Assembly (NCBI GenBank): GCA_902538705.1
Contig: CACBGD010000001.1
Coordinates: 1-64,000, forward strand
From: an uncultured SAR86 cluster bacterium
GTDB taxonomy: Bacteria; Pseudomonadota; Gammaproteobacteria; Magnimaribacterales; D2472
Direction of reading: 5' to 3'
Length of the DNA: 64,000 bases
Both the position numbers and the translations under genes were made by a program. Positions 9,673-17,911 of the stretch are shown one piece after another; positions within the stretch are counted from its first letter, which is position 1, and each line of letters begins with the position of its first letter. The notes under the pieces were generated by a model that saw nothing but the letters and a program-made list of their open reading frames with translations, was not told where the DNA came from and made no database searches.

Positions 9673-9683
9673 ATTATATTATA
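9673..9683 (-). promoter_or_regulatory. Possible -10 region for rpoH
   Basis: On the minus strand two overlapping TATAAT hexamers lie 17-27 bases before the rpoH start. No good -35 match is seen at the expected spacing (TTAAGG at best), and the region is AT-rich, so this is a weak call. Confidence 0.3.
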
Positions 9684-9707
9684 CATAAAAATTATGTAGA
9701 CCTTAAA

Positions 9708-10499
9708 TTATAGCAATTTTTTTACATAATCTTCCACTTTTTGACTATAAGTTTGTCTCATAAGTTCACTGCTATAGGCTATAAAAGATGGATTAAGTAT
9801 GTTTTTTTTGGAATATTTAAGCTTTTCAAAGTCCTCTAGGCTAAATATTGAACCTCCATAAGACTCAAGAACTGCATCCGCAGCAGAAATATCCCACTCA
9901 GAAGTTGGACCAAATCTCGGGTATATATCTGCTTCATCATCGCATAAAGCACAAATTTTTAATGAACTACCCTTTTCAACAAGTTCATAATCTATTCCAG
10001 AGTCCTTAAGGAATCTCAAAAACGCTTTGTCTGCTTCTCCTTTATGGCTTCTGCTCATCACAATCCTTAATGGTGATTTTATTTCTTGGATCTTTGGTTG
10101 AGAAACTTTATCTAGGCTCGTCCATATTCTCAAATCCATTGGCCTTTGAACAATCCCAAAGATGCTGCAGTGATTATGTATAAAAGATATATTTACTGAA
10201 AAATCTCCATTTCTATTAATAAATTCCTTTGTCCCATCAAGTGGATCTATCAACCAATAGCTATCTTCATAAGAAATATTATTTTTGAAGGTTTCTTCAG
10301 AAATAACCTGAATTTCAGGAGTTATTCTTTTTAGTCCTTCGATAATTATATTATTAGATGATTCGTCCGCCAGTGTTAAAGGAGACCCATCATTTTTATT
10401 TTTATATGAAAAATCAGAATTGTAGATATCCATTATTGAGGAGCTTGCTTGCGAAGAAAGATCTATCAAATCAGGTAAAAATTTATTGAAATCGAGCAT
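9708..10499 (-). CDS. cysQ: 3'(2'),5'-bisphosphate nucleotidase (CysQ)
   Basis: Inositol-monophosphatase-fold enzyme of 263 residues that converts PAP to AMP during sulfate assimilation. Metal-binding motifs are clear: the E in VISEE, the WLIDPLDGTKEFI stretch (about residues 81-93) and the C-terminal WDISAADAVLESYGG. It lies upstream of rpoH on the same strand, with a 51-base gap. Confidence 0.93.
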   Translation of the reverse strand: MLDFNKFLPDLIDLSSQASSSIMDIYNSDFSYKNKNDGSPLTLADESSNNIIIEGLKRITPEIQVISEETFKNNISYEDSYWLIDPLDGTKEFINRNGDFSVNISFIHNHCSIFGIVQRPMDLRIWTSLDKVSQPKIQEIKSPLRIVMSRSHKGEADKAFLRFLKDSGIDYELVEKGSSLKICALCDDEADIYPRFGPTSEWDISAADAVLESYGGSIFSLEDFEKLKYSKKNILNPSFIAYSSELMRQTYSQKVEDYVKKLL

Positions 10500-10566
10500 T
10501 TTTTGTATTTTTTTTTGATTATAGTGATCATTTACTTATAATTACAACTTTCAAGTAATAGAAATA

Positions 10567-10725
10567 ATGAATCAAAAACTTATAGATAATTTAGAATTTG
10601 TTCATAGTAGACTCAAGTGGCTCAGCAAAGATAGAAAAATCGTATTGCCTCATCATAAAACATTTGATCTTGTGGATGACTTAATGGACAAAGTATCTGA
10701 ATCAATAGACATAGCAAAAAAATGA
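10567..10725 (+). CDS. Small ORF, 52 residues, unknown
   Basis: An ATG-started 52-codon ORF whose TGA overlaps the ATG of the downstream crotonase gene (ATGA). The peptide starts MNQKLIDNLEFVHSRLKWLS and continues with a KTFDLVDDLMDKVSESIDIAKK helix-prone tail. It has no signal peptide or membrane segment and looks like a small two-helix protein. The overlap and the lack of another explanation for this 160-base stretch argue that it is translated. I do not recognise a family. Confidence 0.6.
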   Translation: MNQKLIDNLEFVHSRLKWLSKDRKIVLPHHKTFDLVDDLMDKVSESIDIAKK

Positions 10726-11582
10726 GTAAATATTCCTGCTTTGATATAAGAATAAAAGATCATATATGTAATATGGTCTTAAACCGCCCAAATGAACTTA
10801 ACACAATGACCAGAGACTTTTGGGTTGAGTTGGGCGATGCGTTAGAAGAAATAAATAGAGATTCTGACATAAGAGTTGTCATTCTTTCATCTACTGGAAA
10901 ACATTTTTGTGCAGGTATGGACCTTAGTGCTTTTTCTAATGGAGTTGATGATATTCCTGATGATAAGAAACCAGATCATGCTCGAGTTGGAGAAGTTCTC
11001 TATAGAACAGCAAAAGAACTTCAAGGATATATCAGCAGACTCGAAGAAATAAGAGTCCCAGTAATCGCAGCTGTTCATGGAGGTGTTATTGGAGGAGCTT
11101 TAGATTTAATTACTGCATGTGATATGCGTTTTGCCTCAAACGATGCTTTCTTTTGCATCCAAGAAATAAATATTGGCATGGCTGCTGATGTTGGTACCCT
11201 TCAAAGGCTGCCAAAGATTATTCCTGATTCAAAGATGAGAGAGATGGCTTATACCGGAAGGAGAATGCTTGCTGATGAAGCTAAAGATTCAGGGCTCGTA
11301 GGAGAAATTTATGAAACACAAGATGAAATGCTTGATGCAGTTCATAAACTAGCAGCTGAAATTGCCTCTAAATCGCCAGTAGCTATATATGGTCTTAAGG
11401 CGGTAATGAATTACTCAAGAGATCACAATGTAAGTGATAGCTTAGACTTTAACGCTCTGTGGAGTGGTGCAATGCTTAGTCAAGCAGATATGACTGAAGC
11501 TATGACTGCTCAAATGGAAAAAAGAGATGCTAACTTCGACAAAATGATCGATGTTAAGAAATTCAACGAATCAAAAAGTTAA
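10722..11582 (+). CDS. Crotonase-family protein, dienoyl-CoA isomerase type
   Basis: Enoyl-CoA hydratase/isomerase superfamily, 286 residues. The oxyanion-hole segments are GKHFCAGMDLSAF (about 59-71) and VHGGVIGGALDLI (about 118-130). The segment QEINIGMAADVGTLQRLPKI keeps a Glu (about 148) and an Asp (about 156) with the eight-residue spacing of the two catalytic acids of delta3,5-delta2,4-dienoyl-CoA isomerase (ECH1), so that activity in unsaturated fatty acid breakdown is likely. It ends in a 4-base overlap with the convergent yaaA gene. Confidence 0.88.
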   Translation: MSKYSCFDIRIKDHICNMVLNRPNELNTMTRDFWVELGDALEEINRDSDIRVVILSSTGKHFCAGMDLSAFSNGVDDIPDDKKPDHARVGEVLYRTAKELQGYISRLEEIRVPVIAAVHGGVIGGALDLITACDMRFASNDAFFCIQEINIGMAADVGTLQRLPKIIPDSKMREMAYTGRRMLADEAKDSGLVGEIYETQDEMLDAVHKLAAEIASKSPVAIYGLKAVMNYSRDHNVSDSLDFNALWSGAMLSQADMTEAMTAQMEKRDANFDKMIDVKKFNESKS

Positions 11583-12334
11583 GACTTTCTAAGAAATACT
11601 GGGCTATCAGCAGTTGAGTCAGCTTTAGAGTATTTATACCCATCGAGATCAAAATTAACTAACTCATCAGTTTTCTTGATTCTGTTCTGAATAATGAACC
11701 TAGCCATTAAGCCTCTAGCTTTTTTGGCATAAAAACTAATGATTTTGTATTTCCCATTTTTATAATCTTTAAAAACTGGAGATACCACCTTCGCTTCATC
11801 ACTTATGTTGCCCAGAACCTTATAGTACTCATTAGAAGCTAAGTTTACGATTGTGTCTGAATCTTTGAGTAGATCTTTTTTAACAGACTCGCCCCAAAAC
11901 TCATATAAGTTTTTCCAACCATTAATTTGTAATTTAGTTCCCATCTCTAATCGATATGGATTCATTACGTCAAGAGGTTTAAGTGCGCCATATAAACCAG
12001 ATAATATTCTCAAGTGCTTTTGTGCAAAATTAAGATCGCCTTTTTTAAAGTCTTCAGCCTGTAAACCCTGATAAACATCGCCTTTGAAGACAAGCAGGGC
12101 AGGCTTTGAGTTATCTGAAATCTTTTTTTCAGCTTTCCAGGATTGATATCTATCAAAGTTTAATGATGCCAGTTTGTCACTAAGGCTCATTAAGGATGCG
12201 ATTTCACTTGGCTCCTTTTGCTTCAGCTCTTTTACAAGCTCGCCTGACTTTTTTAGAAAGCTTGGCACAGAGTGTGTATCATTATAATTAGCACTATAAT
12301 CTAGTGTCTTTGCTGGAGATAAAACTGTAATCAT
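11579..12334 (-). CDS. yaaA: YaaA-family peroxide stress protein
   Basis: DUF328/UPF0246 protein of 251 residues. E. coli YaaA lowers intracellular free iron and DNA damage during hydrogen peroxide stress. The signatures are the N-terminal SPAKTLD, the central FKGDVYQGL, LSGLYGALKPLDVMNPYRLEMGT and the C-terminal KKARGLMARFII. It is divergent from the TRAP operon with a 26-base gap. Confidence 0.93.
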   Translation of the reverse strand: MITVLSPAKTLDYSANYNDTHSVPSFLKKSGELVKELKQKEPSEIASLMSLSDKLASLNFDRYQSWKAEKKISDNSKPALLVFKGDVYQGLQAEDFKKGDLNFAQKHLRILSGLYGALKPLDVMNPYRLEMGTKLQINGWKNLYEFWGESVKKDLLKDSDTIVNLASNEYYKVLGNISDEAKVVSPVFKDYKNGKYKIISFYAKKARGLMARFIIQNRIKKTDELVNFDLDGYKYSKADSTADSPVFLRKS

Positions 12335-12360
12335 TGGCTTATTTTAGAAATTAATATTTT

Positions 12361-12813
12361 ATGAATCAATCTATAGGCAAATTTTTTTCATATTTTTTAC
12401 CAATAATTGTGATTCTGGTTATATATATTGTCTTTAGTAGGTATATATTTGGGGTTGGCAGAGCAGATTTACAAGAGTTGGCCTTGTATTTGCATGCATT
12501 AGTTTTTTTGGGTTGCGCTGGTTGGGCTCTTACTGAGGAAGAGCATGTCAGAGTAGATATTCTCTACAAAGACAAATCAGAATCATACAAAAAACTCGTA
12601 AACATCTTGGGTTTAGTTTTTTTTGTTTTACCAGTAGTTTTTATAATAAGTTTTTACTCAATAGATTTTATTAAATTATCTTGGCTCTTAAAGGAATCAT
12701 CAACTGAGCCAGGTGGTTTAAAGACTGTTTATCTGCATAAAACAATTATTTTGCTGTTTCCGCTTGTACTTTTTTTAGCAGCTGTTAAACAATTAAAAGA
12801 GCTATGGAAATAA
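12361..12813 (+). CDS. TRAP transporter small membrane subunit (DctQ)
   Basis: A 150-residue DctQ-type protein with four predicted transmembrane helices. The family hallmark is ELALYLHALVFLGCAGWALTEEEHVRVDILY, where the helix is followed by the HVRVD motif. It pairs with the DctM subunit, whose start it overlaps by 10 bases. Together they form the sodium-driven membrane part of a TRAP uptake system. Confidence 0.92.
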   Translation: MNQSIGKFFSYFLPIIVILVIYIVFSRYIFGVGRADLQELALYLHALVFLGCAGWALTEEEHVRVDILYKDKSESYKKLVNILGLVFFVLPVVFIISFYSIDFIKLSWLLKESSTEPGGLKTVYLHKTIILLFPLVLFLAAVKQLKELWK

Positions 12814-14135
12814 TACCGCTTTTATTAATAATTTTTGTTTGTAGTTCATTGCTAATAGGTTATCCAGTTGCTTTTACGTTAGCTGGTGTATCAATAATAT
12901 TTGCTCTGGTATGTTCGTTATTTGGAGTTTTTGATTTAAATCTTTTAAAAAACTTACCAATAAGAATATTTGGAATTATGAATAACCAAACCCTTCTTGC
13001 TGTTCCATTATTTGTTTTTATGGGAGTTGTGTTGGAAAGATCAGGAATTGCAGCAAAGATGCTACAAGATATGGCTAGAGCCTTTGCCGGCATAAAAGGC
13101 GGTCTTGGTATTTCAATTGTTATCGTGGGTGCATTATTAGCTGCAAGCACAGGTATCGTTGGCGCAACAGTTGTGACTATGGGGTTAATGTCACTTCCAG
13201 CCCTTCTTAAAGAGGGTTATGATAAAAAATTCTCTTCTGGTCTTGTCGCAGCAACTGGAACTTTAGGCCAAATTATTCCTCCGTCAATTGCATTGATTCT
13301 TCTTGGTGATGTTATGTCTAATGCATATCAGCGAGCTCAAAATGATATGGGCATCTTCTCAGTAAAAACAGTTTCTGTAGGTGACTTATTCATAGGAGCA
13401 CTTTTGCCAGGACTAATTATTTGTACTCTTTTTCTGATCTACACAATCTTTTGGAACAGAAATTTAAATATCAGTAGTGAGAAGGAAAGCAAAGTTAATC
13501 TTCTCTCTTTATTAAATACTCTTTTGCCACCGATATTACTAATCTTTATGGTTCTGGGATCTATTATTTTTGGTATTGCTACGCCAACAGAAGCAGCTGG
13601 CGTTGGAGCAATCGGTTCAATACTAATATGTTTATACTTTAAAAAGTTAAATATGGAGCTTATAAAAGAAGCTAGTAGAAGAACAGCTTTGGTTACAACT
13701 ATGGTCTTTACTATCTTAATTGGTGCATCAATATTCTCTCTAATTTTTAGAGGTGTTGGTGGTGATGAATTAATAAGCTTAGTTTTTGAGATGTTGCCGG
13801 GGGGAAAATATTCAGCGTTATTTTTTGTAATGCTAATGATATTTTTGCTGGGTTTTATATTAGATTTTATTGAGATTTGTTATGTGTTCGTTCCATTAAT
13901 TGCGCCACCATTACTTATGATGGGTTTTGATCCAGTTTGGCTTGGAATAATGCTAGCAATTAATCTCCAAACTTCTTTTTTAACACCTCCTTTTGGTTTT
14001 TCGCTTTTTTACCTCAGAGGAGTAGCAGATAAATCAATAAAAACAATTGAAATTTACAAGGGGGTGATACCTTTTATAGCGATTCAGTTATTAGTCTTGT
14101 TGCTGGTTATTGTATTCCCAAGCTTAATCTTATGA
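12804..14135 (+). CDS. TRAP transporter large membrane subunit (DctM)
   Basis: A 443-residue DctM-type permease with about 12 hydrophobic segments. Typical motifs include LLAVPLFVFMGVVLERSGIA, LAASTGIVGATVVTMG and TGTLGQIIPPSIALILLGD, plus the C-terminal TPPFGFSLFYLRG. Substrate specificity is set by the periplasmic protein, which is not in this operon; a TRAP binding protein is encoded 2.7 kb away on the other strand (16790-17911). The 3' end overlaps the next gene as ATGA. Confidence 0.95.
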   Translation: MEIIPLLLIIFVCSSLLIGYPVAFTLAGVSIIFALVCSLFGVFDLNLLKNLPIRIFGIMNNQTLLAVPLFVFMGVVLERSGIAAKMLQDMARAFAGIKGGLGISIVIVGALLAASTGIVGATVVTMGLMSLPALLKEGYDKKFSSGLVAATGTLGQIIPPSIALILLGDVMSNAYQRAQNDMGIFSVKTVSVGDLFIGALLPGLIICTLFLIYTIFWNRNLNISSEKESKVNLLSLLNTLLPPILLIFMVLGSIIFGIATPTEAAGVGAIGSILICLYFKKLNMELIKEASRRTALVTTMVFTILIGASIFSLIFRGVGGDELISLVFEMLPGGKYSALFFVMLMIFLLGFILDFIEICYVFVPLIAPPLLMMGFDPVWLGIMLAINLQTSFLTPPFGFSLFYLRGVADKSIKTIEIYKGVIPFIAIQLLVLLLVIVFPSLIL

Positions 14136-15217
14136 GAGTTTTATTTTTTACCGTTTTTTTAATTGTTTCTTGCTCTCAAGATGAAGTAATCGAAGAGCAA
14201 ACTTTAAAGGTATTTGAAGAACAAAAAATCAGGTTCGATTCAGGTCTTATAAATAATGAAAACGAAATCACTAGGACGATTGGATCAGGAAGAGTGGTCC
14301 TTAAGAAGATTGAATTCCCTGTGACTGGCAATTTTCATCGTGCTAATGCCATTATCACTTTAAAGTCGATAGGAGATCCATGGGATAAGTCTGGGTCATT
14401 CTTTATATTACCTGAAGCTGATCTTGATAATCTTAACGAAGTAACTTCATTAGAGTTATTAAGATTTATAACTCCTTTTGGTGTTGGTCACTTTAATAAC
14501 AAAGAAAATATTCAAAAACTAAAACCTTCTTATATACCAAGATGGGAGGATGACATCACTTGGGAAGAAGATATATCTCATCTACTGCCAGTTCTGAAAG
14601 ATCAGGTTTGGGTTGGGCTTTACATTGATACTTGGTCAAATCAAGGCTGGAGTGTTGATGTTAGTTTTAAGTTTGATGAATATTACACAAAAACAAATAA
14701 ACCACTAAAAACTATATTTCCTCTGCTGAATACAACTCCAATGTTTCCGGGGCAAAGTGGTTACGATAAATTTGCTAGCGAGCCTATAACCAAAAAATTT
14801 AAGTTAGCCAAAGATCATGAAAACGTAAGATTATATTATTTAACAACAGGTCATGGCGGCCATAGTGGCGGTGATGAATTTGTAAAGAGACTTAATGTGA
14901 TAAGTCTTAATGACAAAGTTATAAAAAAGTTTATCCCTTGGCGGGACGATTGTGCTTCATTTAGAAGATTTAATCCTAGCTCAGGCGTTTGGACGACAGA
15001 AGCTGAGTGGAAAGGTGTGATAATTGAAGAAAGAATTGCATCGTCAGATTATTCGAGATCTGGTTGGTGCCCTGGTAGCAAAGTAACTCCTGAAATAATT
15101 GAATTAGGTAAGCTACTAAAGGGAGAACACTCTATTTCAATTTCTATTCCTGAAGCTCAAATAACAACAGAGGAATTTTTCAATTTTTGGAATGTATCTG
15201 CTTATATAATTTACTGA
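14132..15217 (+). CDS. PNGase F-like peptide:N-glycosidase lipoprotein
   Basis: A 361-residue predicted lipoprotein (lipobox IVSC, Cys14) that I place in the PNGase F family, which cleaves N-linked glycans from asparagine. Support: an N-terminal jelly-roll-like half containing KSIGDPWDKSGSFFI, where an Asp is expected in the active site, and a second half with TGHGGHSGGDEF (about 238-249), IPWRDDCASFRRFNPSSG and SRSGWCPGSKVTP, the disulfide-bearing segments of the family. It is read as the third gene of the TRAP operon by ATGA overlap. Activity on glycoproteins is inferred. Confidence 0.75.
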   Translation: MRVLFFTVFLIVSCSQDEVIEEQTLKVFEEQKIRFDSGLINNENEITRTIGSGRVVLKKIEFPVTGNFHRANAIITLKSIGDPWDKSGSFFILPEADLDNLNEVTSLELLRFITPFGVGHFNNKENIQKLKPSYIPRWEDDITWEEDISHLLPVLKDQVWVGLYIDTWSNQGWSVDVSFKFDEYYTKTNKPLKTIFPLLNTTPMFPGQSGYDKFASEPITKKFKLAKDHENVRLYYLTTGHGGHSGGDEFVKRLNVISLNDKVIKKFIPWRDDCASFRRFNPSSGVWTTEAEWKGVIIEERIASSDYSRSGWCPGSKVTPEIIELGKLLKGEHSISISIPEAQITTEEFFNFWNVSAYIIY

Positions 15218-15225
15218 ATTAATTA

Positions 15226-16212
15226 TTAAGCTGTTTTTGTTTTGAGCTCAATTCCTGCATTATTTTTTTGCAAAGCTTGTTCAGCTCTATAGCTTGACCT
15301 AACCATTGGACCTGAAACAACTTCTAAGAAGCCTTTGCTAATTCCAATCTCTCTATATTTTTCGAACTCTTCAGGCTTTACCCATCTCTCAACTGGCAAG
15401 TGGTTAAGGGTTGGTCGCAGATATTGACCAAGAGTTAAGATATCAACTTTATGATCAATAAGGTCATCCATTGCTTGTTCAATCTCTTCATCTGTTTCGC
15501 CAAGGCCCAGTATTAAACTTGTTTTTGTTAATACTTCCTTATTTATTTCTTTTGATTCGTATAAAACATCCAGTGTTTGCTGATATCCTGCTCTAGGATC
15601 TCTTACTGGATGAGTTAATCTTTTAACTGTCTCAAGATTCTGAGCAAAAACTTCGATACCTGAATTCACAATAGTATCTATTGAGGATTTAATTCCTTTA
15701 AAGTCTGGAGTAAGTGCCTCTACAGCTGTGTTGGGATTAAGATCTTTTATAGCCTGCACTGTCTGTGCATAATGTTCAGCACCTCCATCTTCAAGATCAT
15801 CTCTATTAACTGAAGTTAGAACAACATATTTGAGGCCCATAGTTCTTACAGCTTTAGCTGTTTTCAAAGGCTCTTCTTGATCTAACCAGCCTTTTGGATT
15901 TCCTGTATCAACCGAACAAAATTTACAAGCCCTTGTGCAAACTGAACCCATCAACATAAAGGTTGCTGTTCCGCTTGACCAACACTCTGAGATATTTGGA
16001 CACATTGCCTCTTCACAAACTGTATTAAGTTTTTTGGAGGCAACTTGATCTTTGACCAGCTTATATTTGGGATCAAAACTAGCTTTTACTCTAATCCAGC
16101 TTGGCTTCTTTTCAGCAGGAATAGATGCAAACTTATTTGCCTTTTGACCATTTTTAACAGCCTTAATGCCGTCTCTATTTACAATCTTTACTGTAGGTAT
16201 TATTTCCATCAA
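15226..16212 (-). CDS. lipA: Lipoyl synthase
   Basis: Radical-SAM lipoyl synthase of 328 residues, inserting sulfurs at C6 and C8 of protein-bound octanoate. Both iron-sulfur sites are visible: the auxiliary cluster motif [13 protein letters not shown] and the radical-SAM [24 protein letters not shown] and the C-terminal [12 protein letters not shown] are also diagnostic. It lies one codon after lipB, so the two form an operon. Confidence 0.97.
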   Translation of the reverse strand: MMEIIPTVKIVNRDGIKAVKNGQKANKFASIPAEKKPSWIRVKASFDPKYKLVKDQVASKKLNTVCEEAMCPNISECWSSGTATFMLMGSVCTRACKFCSVDTGNPKGWLDQEEPLKTAKAVRTMGLKYVVLTSVNRDDLEDGGAEHYAQTVQAIKDLNPNTAVEALTPDFKGIKSSIDTIVNSGIEVFAQNLETVKRLTHPVRDPRAGYQQTLDVLYESKEINKEVLTKTSLILGLGETDEEIEQAMDDLIDHKVDILTLGQYLRPTLNHLPVERWVKPEEFEKYREIGISKGFLEVVSGPMVRSSYRAEQALQKNNAGIELKTKTA

Positions 16213-16824
16213 TTAAAAAATCTGTTGAATGTTAACTTCTACTGCCGATTTTACTTTCTCTAGAGTGATGTTGCCATATATATCTTTAATTTGTGTAACT
16301 TGAAGCCCTTCGTAACCACAGGGATTAATATTTTTAAAAGGATCTAGATCCATATCAACATTGATGCTTATGCCATGATAGGAATAACCTTTTGAAAAAC
16401 GGAGTCCAATTGAAGCTATCTTCTTTGAATCTACATAGACTCCGGGTGAGCCTTCTATAGTATTACTTTGGATCTGAAAATCTAAAAGCGTCTTCTGCAC
16501 TAAATTCTCTAATTGCTTTACAAACTTCTTTGGTCCAAGATTCCTTTTTTTTATGTTTAACAAAAAATATATAATGAGCTGGCCTGGTCCGTGAAAGGTA
16601 ACCTCTCCTCCTCTATCTGCTTGGAATATATCAATATCTGTTCTTTTTAAAATGTGTTTTTGGTCTGCAGCGGTTCCAAGTGTGAAGACTGGATCATGCT
16701 CAAGCATCCAAATAGATTCATCTTCACCCTTTGCTACAAAATCTTTCATAGCAGAAAAGGTTTCTTGATATTGTTTTTTACCTAAATCTTTAATCACTAC
16801 TTGATCTAGCTTCAATAAAGGCAT
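16213..16824 (-). CDS. lipB: Octanoyl-[ACP]:protein N-octanoyltransferase
   Basis: LipB moves octanoate from ACP to lipoyl domains. Motifs: MLEHDPVFTLG, DRGGEVTFHGPGQLIIY (active-site lysine comes later, as KIASIGLRF) and SYHGISINVDMDLDPF, with PCGYEGLQVTQ at the C-terminus. The start is uncertain: an ATG at 16857, this ATG at 16824 and a GTG at 16794 all overlap the 3' end of the TRAP binding-protein gene. 16824 gives an N-terminus closest to the family. Confidence 0.94.
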   Translation of the reverse strand: MPLLKLDQVVIKDLGKKQYQETFSAMKDFVAKGEDESIWMLEHDPVFTLGTAADQKHILKRTDIDIFQADRGGEVTFHGPGQLIIYFLLNIKKRNLGPKKFVKQLENLVQKTLLDFQIQSNTIEGSPGVYVDSKKIASIGLRFSKGYSYHGISINVDMDLDPFKNINPCGYEGLQVTQIKDIYGNITLEKVKSAVEVNIQQIF

Positions 16825-17911
16825 CTTCTGCAATTGAATGATAGTCTGAGACCTCATCTAAAAAATCTTGAAAAGAAGTATGAACCTTTCTTATCGTCTT
16901 GTCGTTAAGACTTTCCGCAATAATCTCATCAGAGATTCTTTTAAATTCCATAATGACTTCTTCAGGAAGTTTTCTTAACTCAACTCCATGAGTCTCAATA
17001 AGTTCTTTGAGAGCCTTATTGTTTGAGGCCGTGTATTCATCTAATAAATCTTGATTAACAGCTTTAGCTGCAGTTTCAATAATTGCTTGTAAGTGAAGTG
17101 GAAGTGAATCCCATGCATCATTATTCACTAATAATTCCAACATAGATCCGGGCTCATGCCACCCAGGATAATAATAATATTTTGCAACTTGTTGGAAACC
17201 AAAAGCTAAATCATTGTATGGGCCAACCCACTCAACAGCATCTATGGTTCCAGTCTGCATAGCAGTATATAACTCACCGCCTGGGATATTTACTGGATTA
17301 CCGCCGGCTCTTTTAAACACCTCTCCTCCAACTCCAGGTATCCTCATTTTTAATCCCTTTAAATCATCCAATGAGTTAATTTCCTTATTGAACCAACCAA
17401 ACATCTGTGTTCCAGTGTTACCACAAGGAATCGGATAAATATTAAAGGGTTTATAAAGCTCTCTCCATATTTCTAACCCGCCACCTCTGTTTACCCATGC
17501 ATTCATTTCTTTGGCATTTAGCCCAAACGGAACCCCAGCAAAGAATTGTGCTGCAGGAATCTTGCCTTTCCAATAATAAGCCCCACTGTGCCCCATTTGA
17601 ACTGATCCTGAAGATACAGCATCAAAAACTCCCATTGCAGGTACAATTTCGCCAGCTCCGTAGACTGTTATATTCATTCTTCCATCACTCATTTCTTTAA
17701 CGAGCTTTGCTAGCCTTTCTGGGGCCATCCCTAAACCAGGATAGTTTTTAGGCCATGTTGTTACGAGAGACCAATTATAGGTTTCTTGCTTATCTATTTT
17801 TTGTTCGGAATTGGGAGAATCTGAGCAGCTTACTGCAAACAATAAAGCAAAGAATACTAAACTACTCCTAATTAGATTTTTTCTAATTTTGCGAATGCTA
17901 AAACTAACCAT
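16790..17911 (-). CDS. TRAP substrate-binding lipoprotein (DctP/TakP-like)
   Basis: A 373-residue DctP-family solute-binding protein. The lipobox FAVSC puts a Cys at about residue 29, so it is predicted to be membrane-anchored and not free in the periplasm. WPKNYPGLG, HSGAYYWKGKIPAA and DAVEWVGPYNDLAFG resemble the alpha-keto-acid binding TakP group. It is separated from its likely DctQM partners by lipA, lipB and a strand switch. It overlaps uvrD by 40 bases and lipB at its end. Confidence 0.9.
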   Translation of the reverse strand: MVSFSIRKIRKNLIRSSLVFFALLFAVSCSDSPNSEQKIDKQETYNWSLVTTWPKNYPGLGMAPERLAKLVKEMSDGRMNITVYGAGEIVPAMGVFDAVSSGSVQMGHSGAYYWKGKIPAAQFFAGVPFGLNAKEMNAWVNRGGGLEIWRELYKPFNIYPIPCGNTGTQMFGWFNKEINSLDDLKGLKMRIPGVGGEVFKRAGGNPVNIPGGELYTAMQTGTIDAVEWVGPYNDLAFGFQQVAKYYYYPGWHEPGSMLELLVNNDAWDSLPLHLQAIIETAAKAVNQDLLDEYTASNNKALKELIETHGVELRKLPEEVIMEFKRISDEIIAESLNDKTIRKVHTSFQDFLDEVSDYHSIAEDAFIEARSSSD

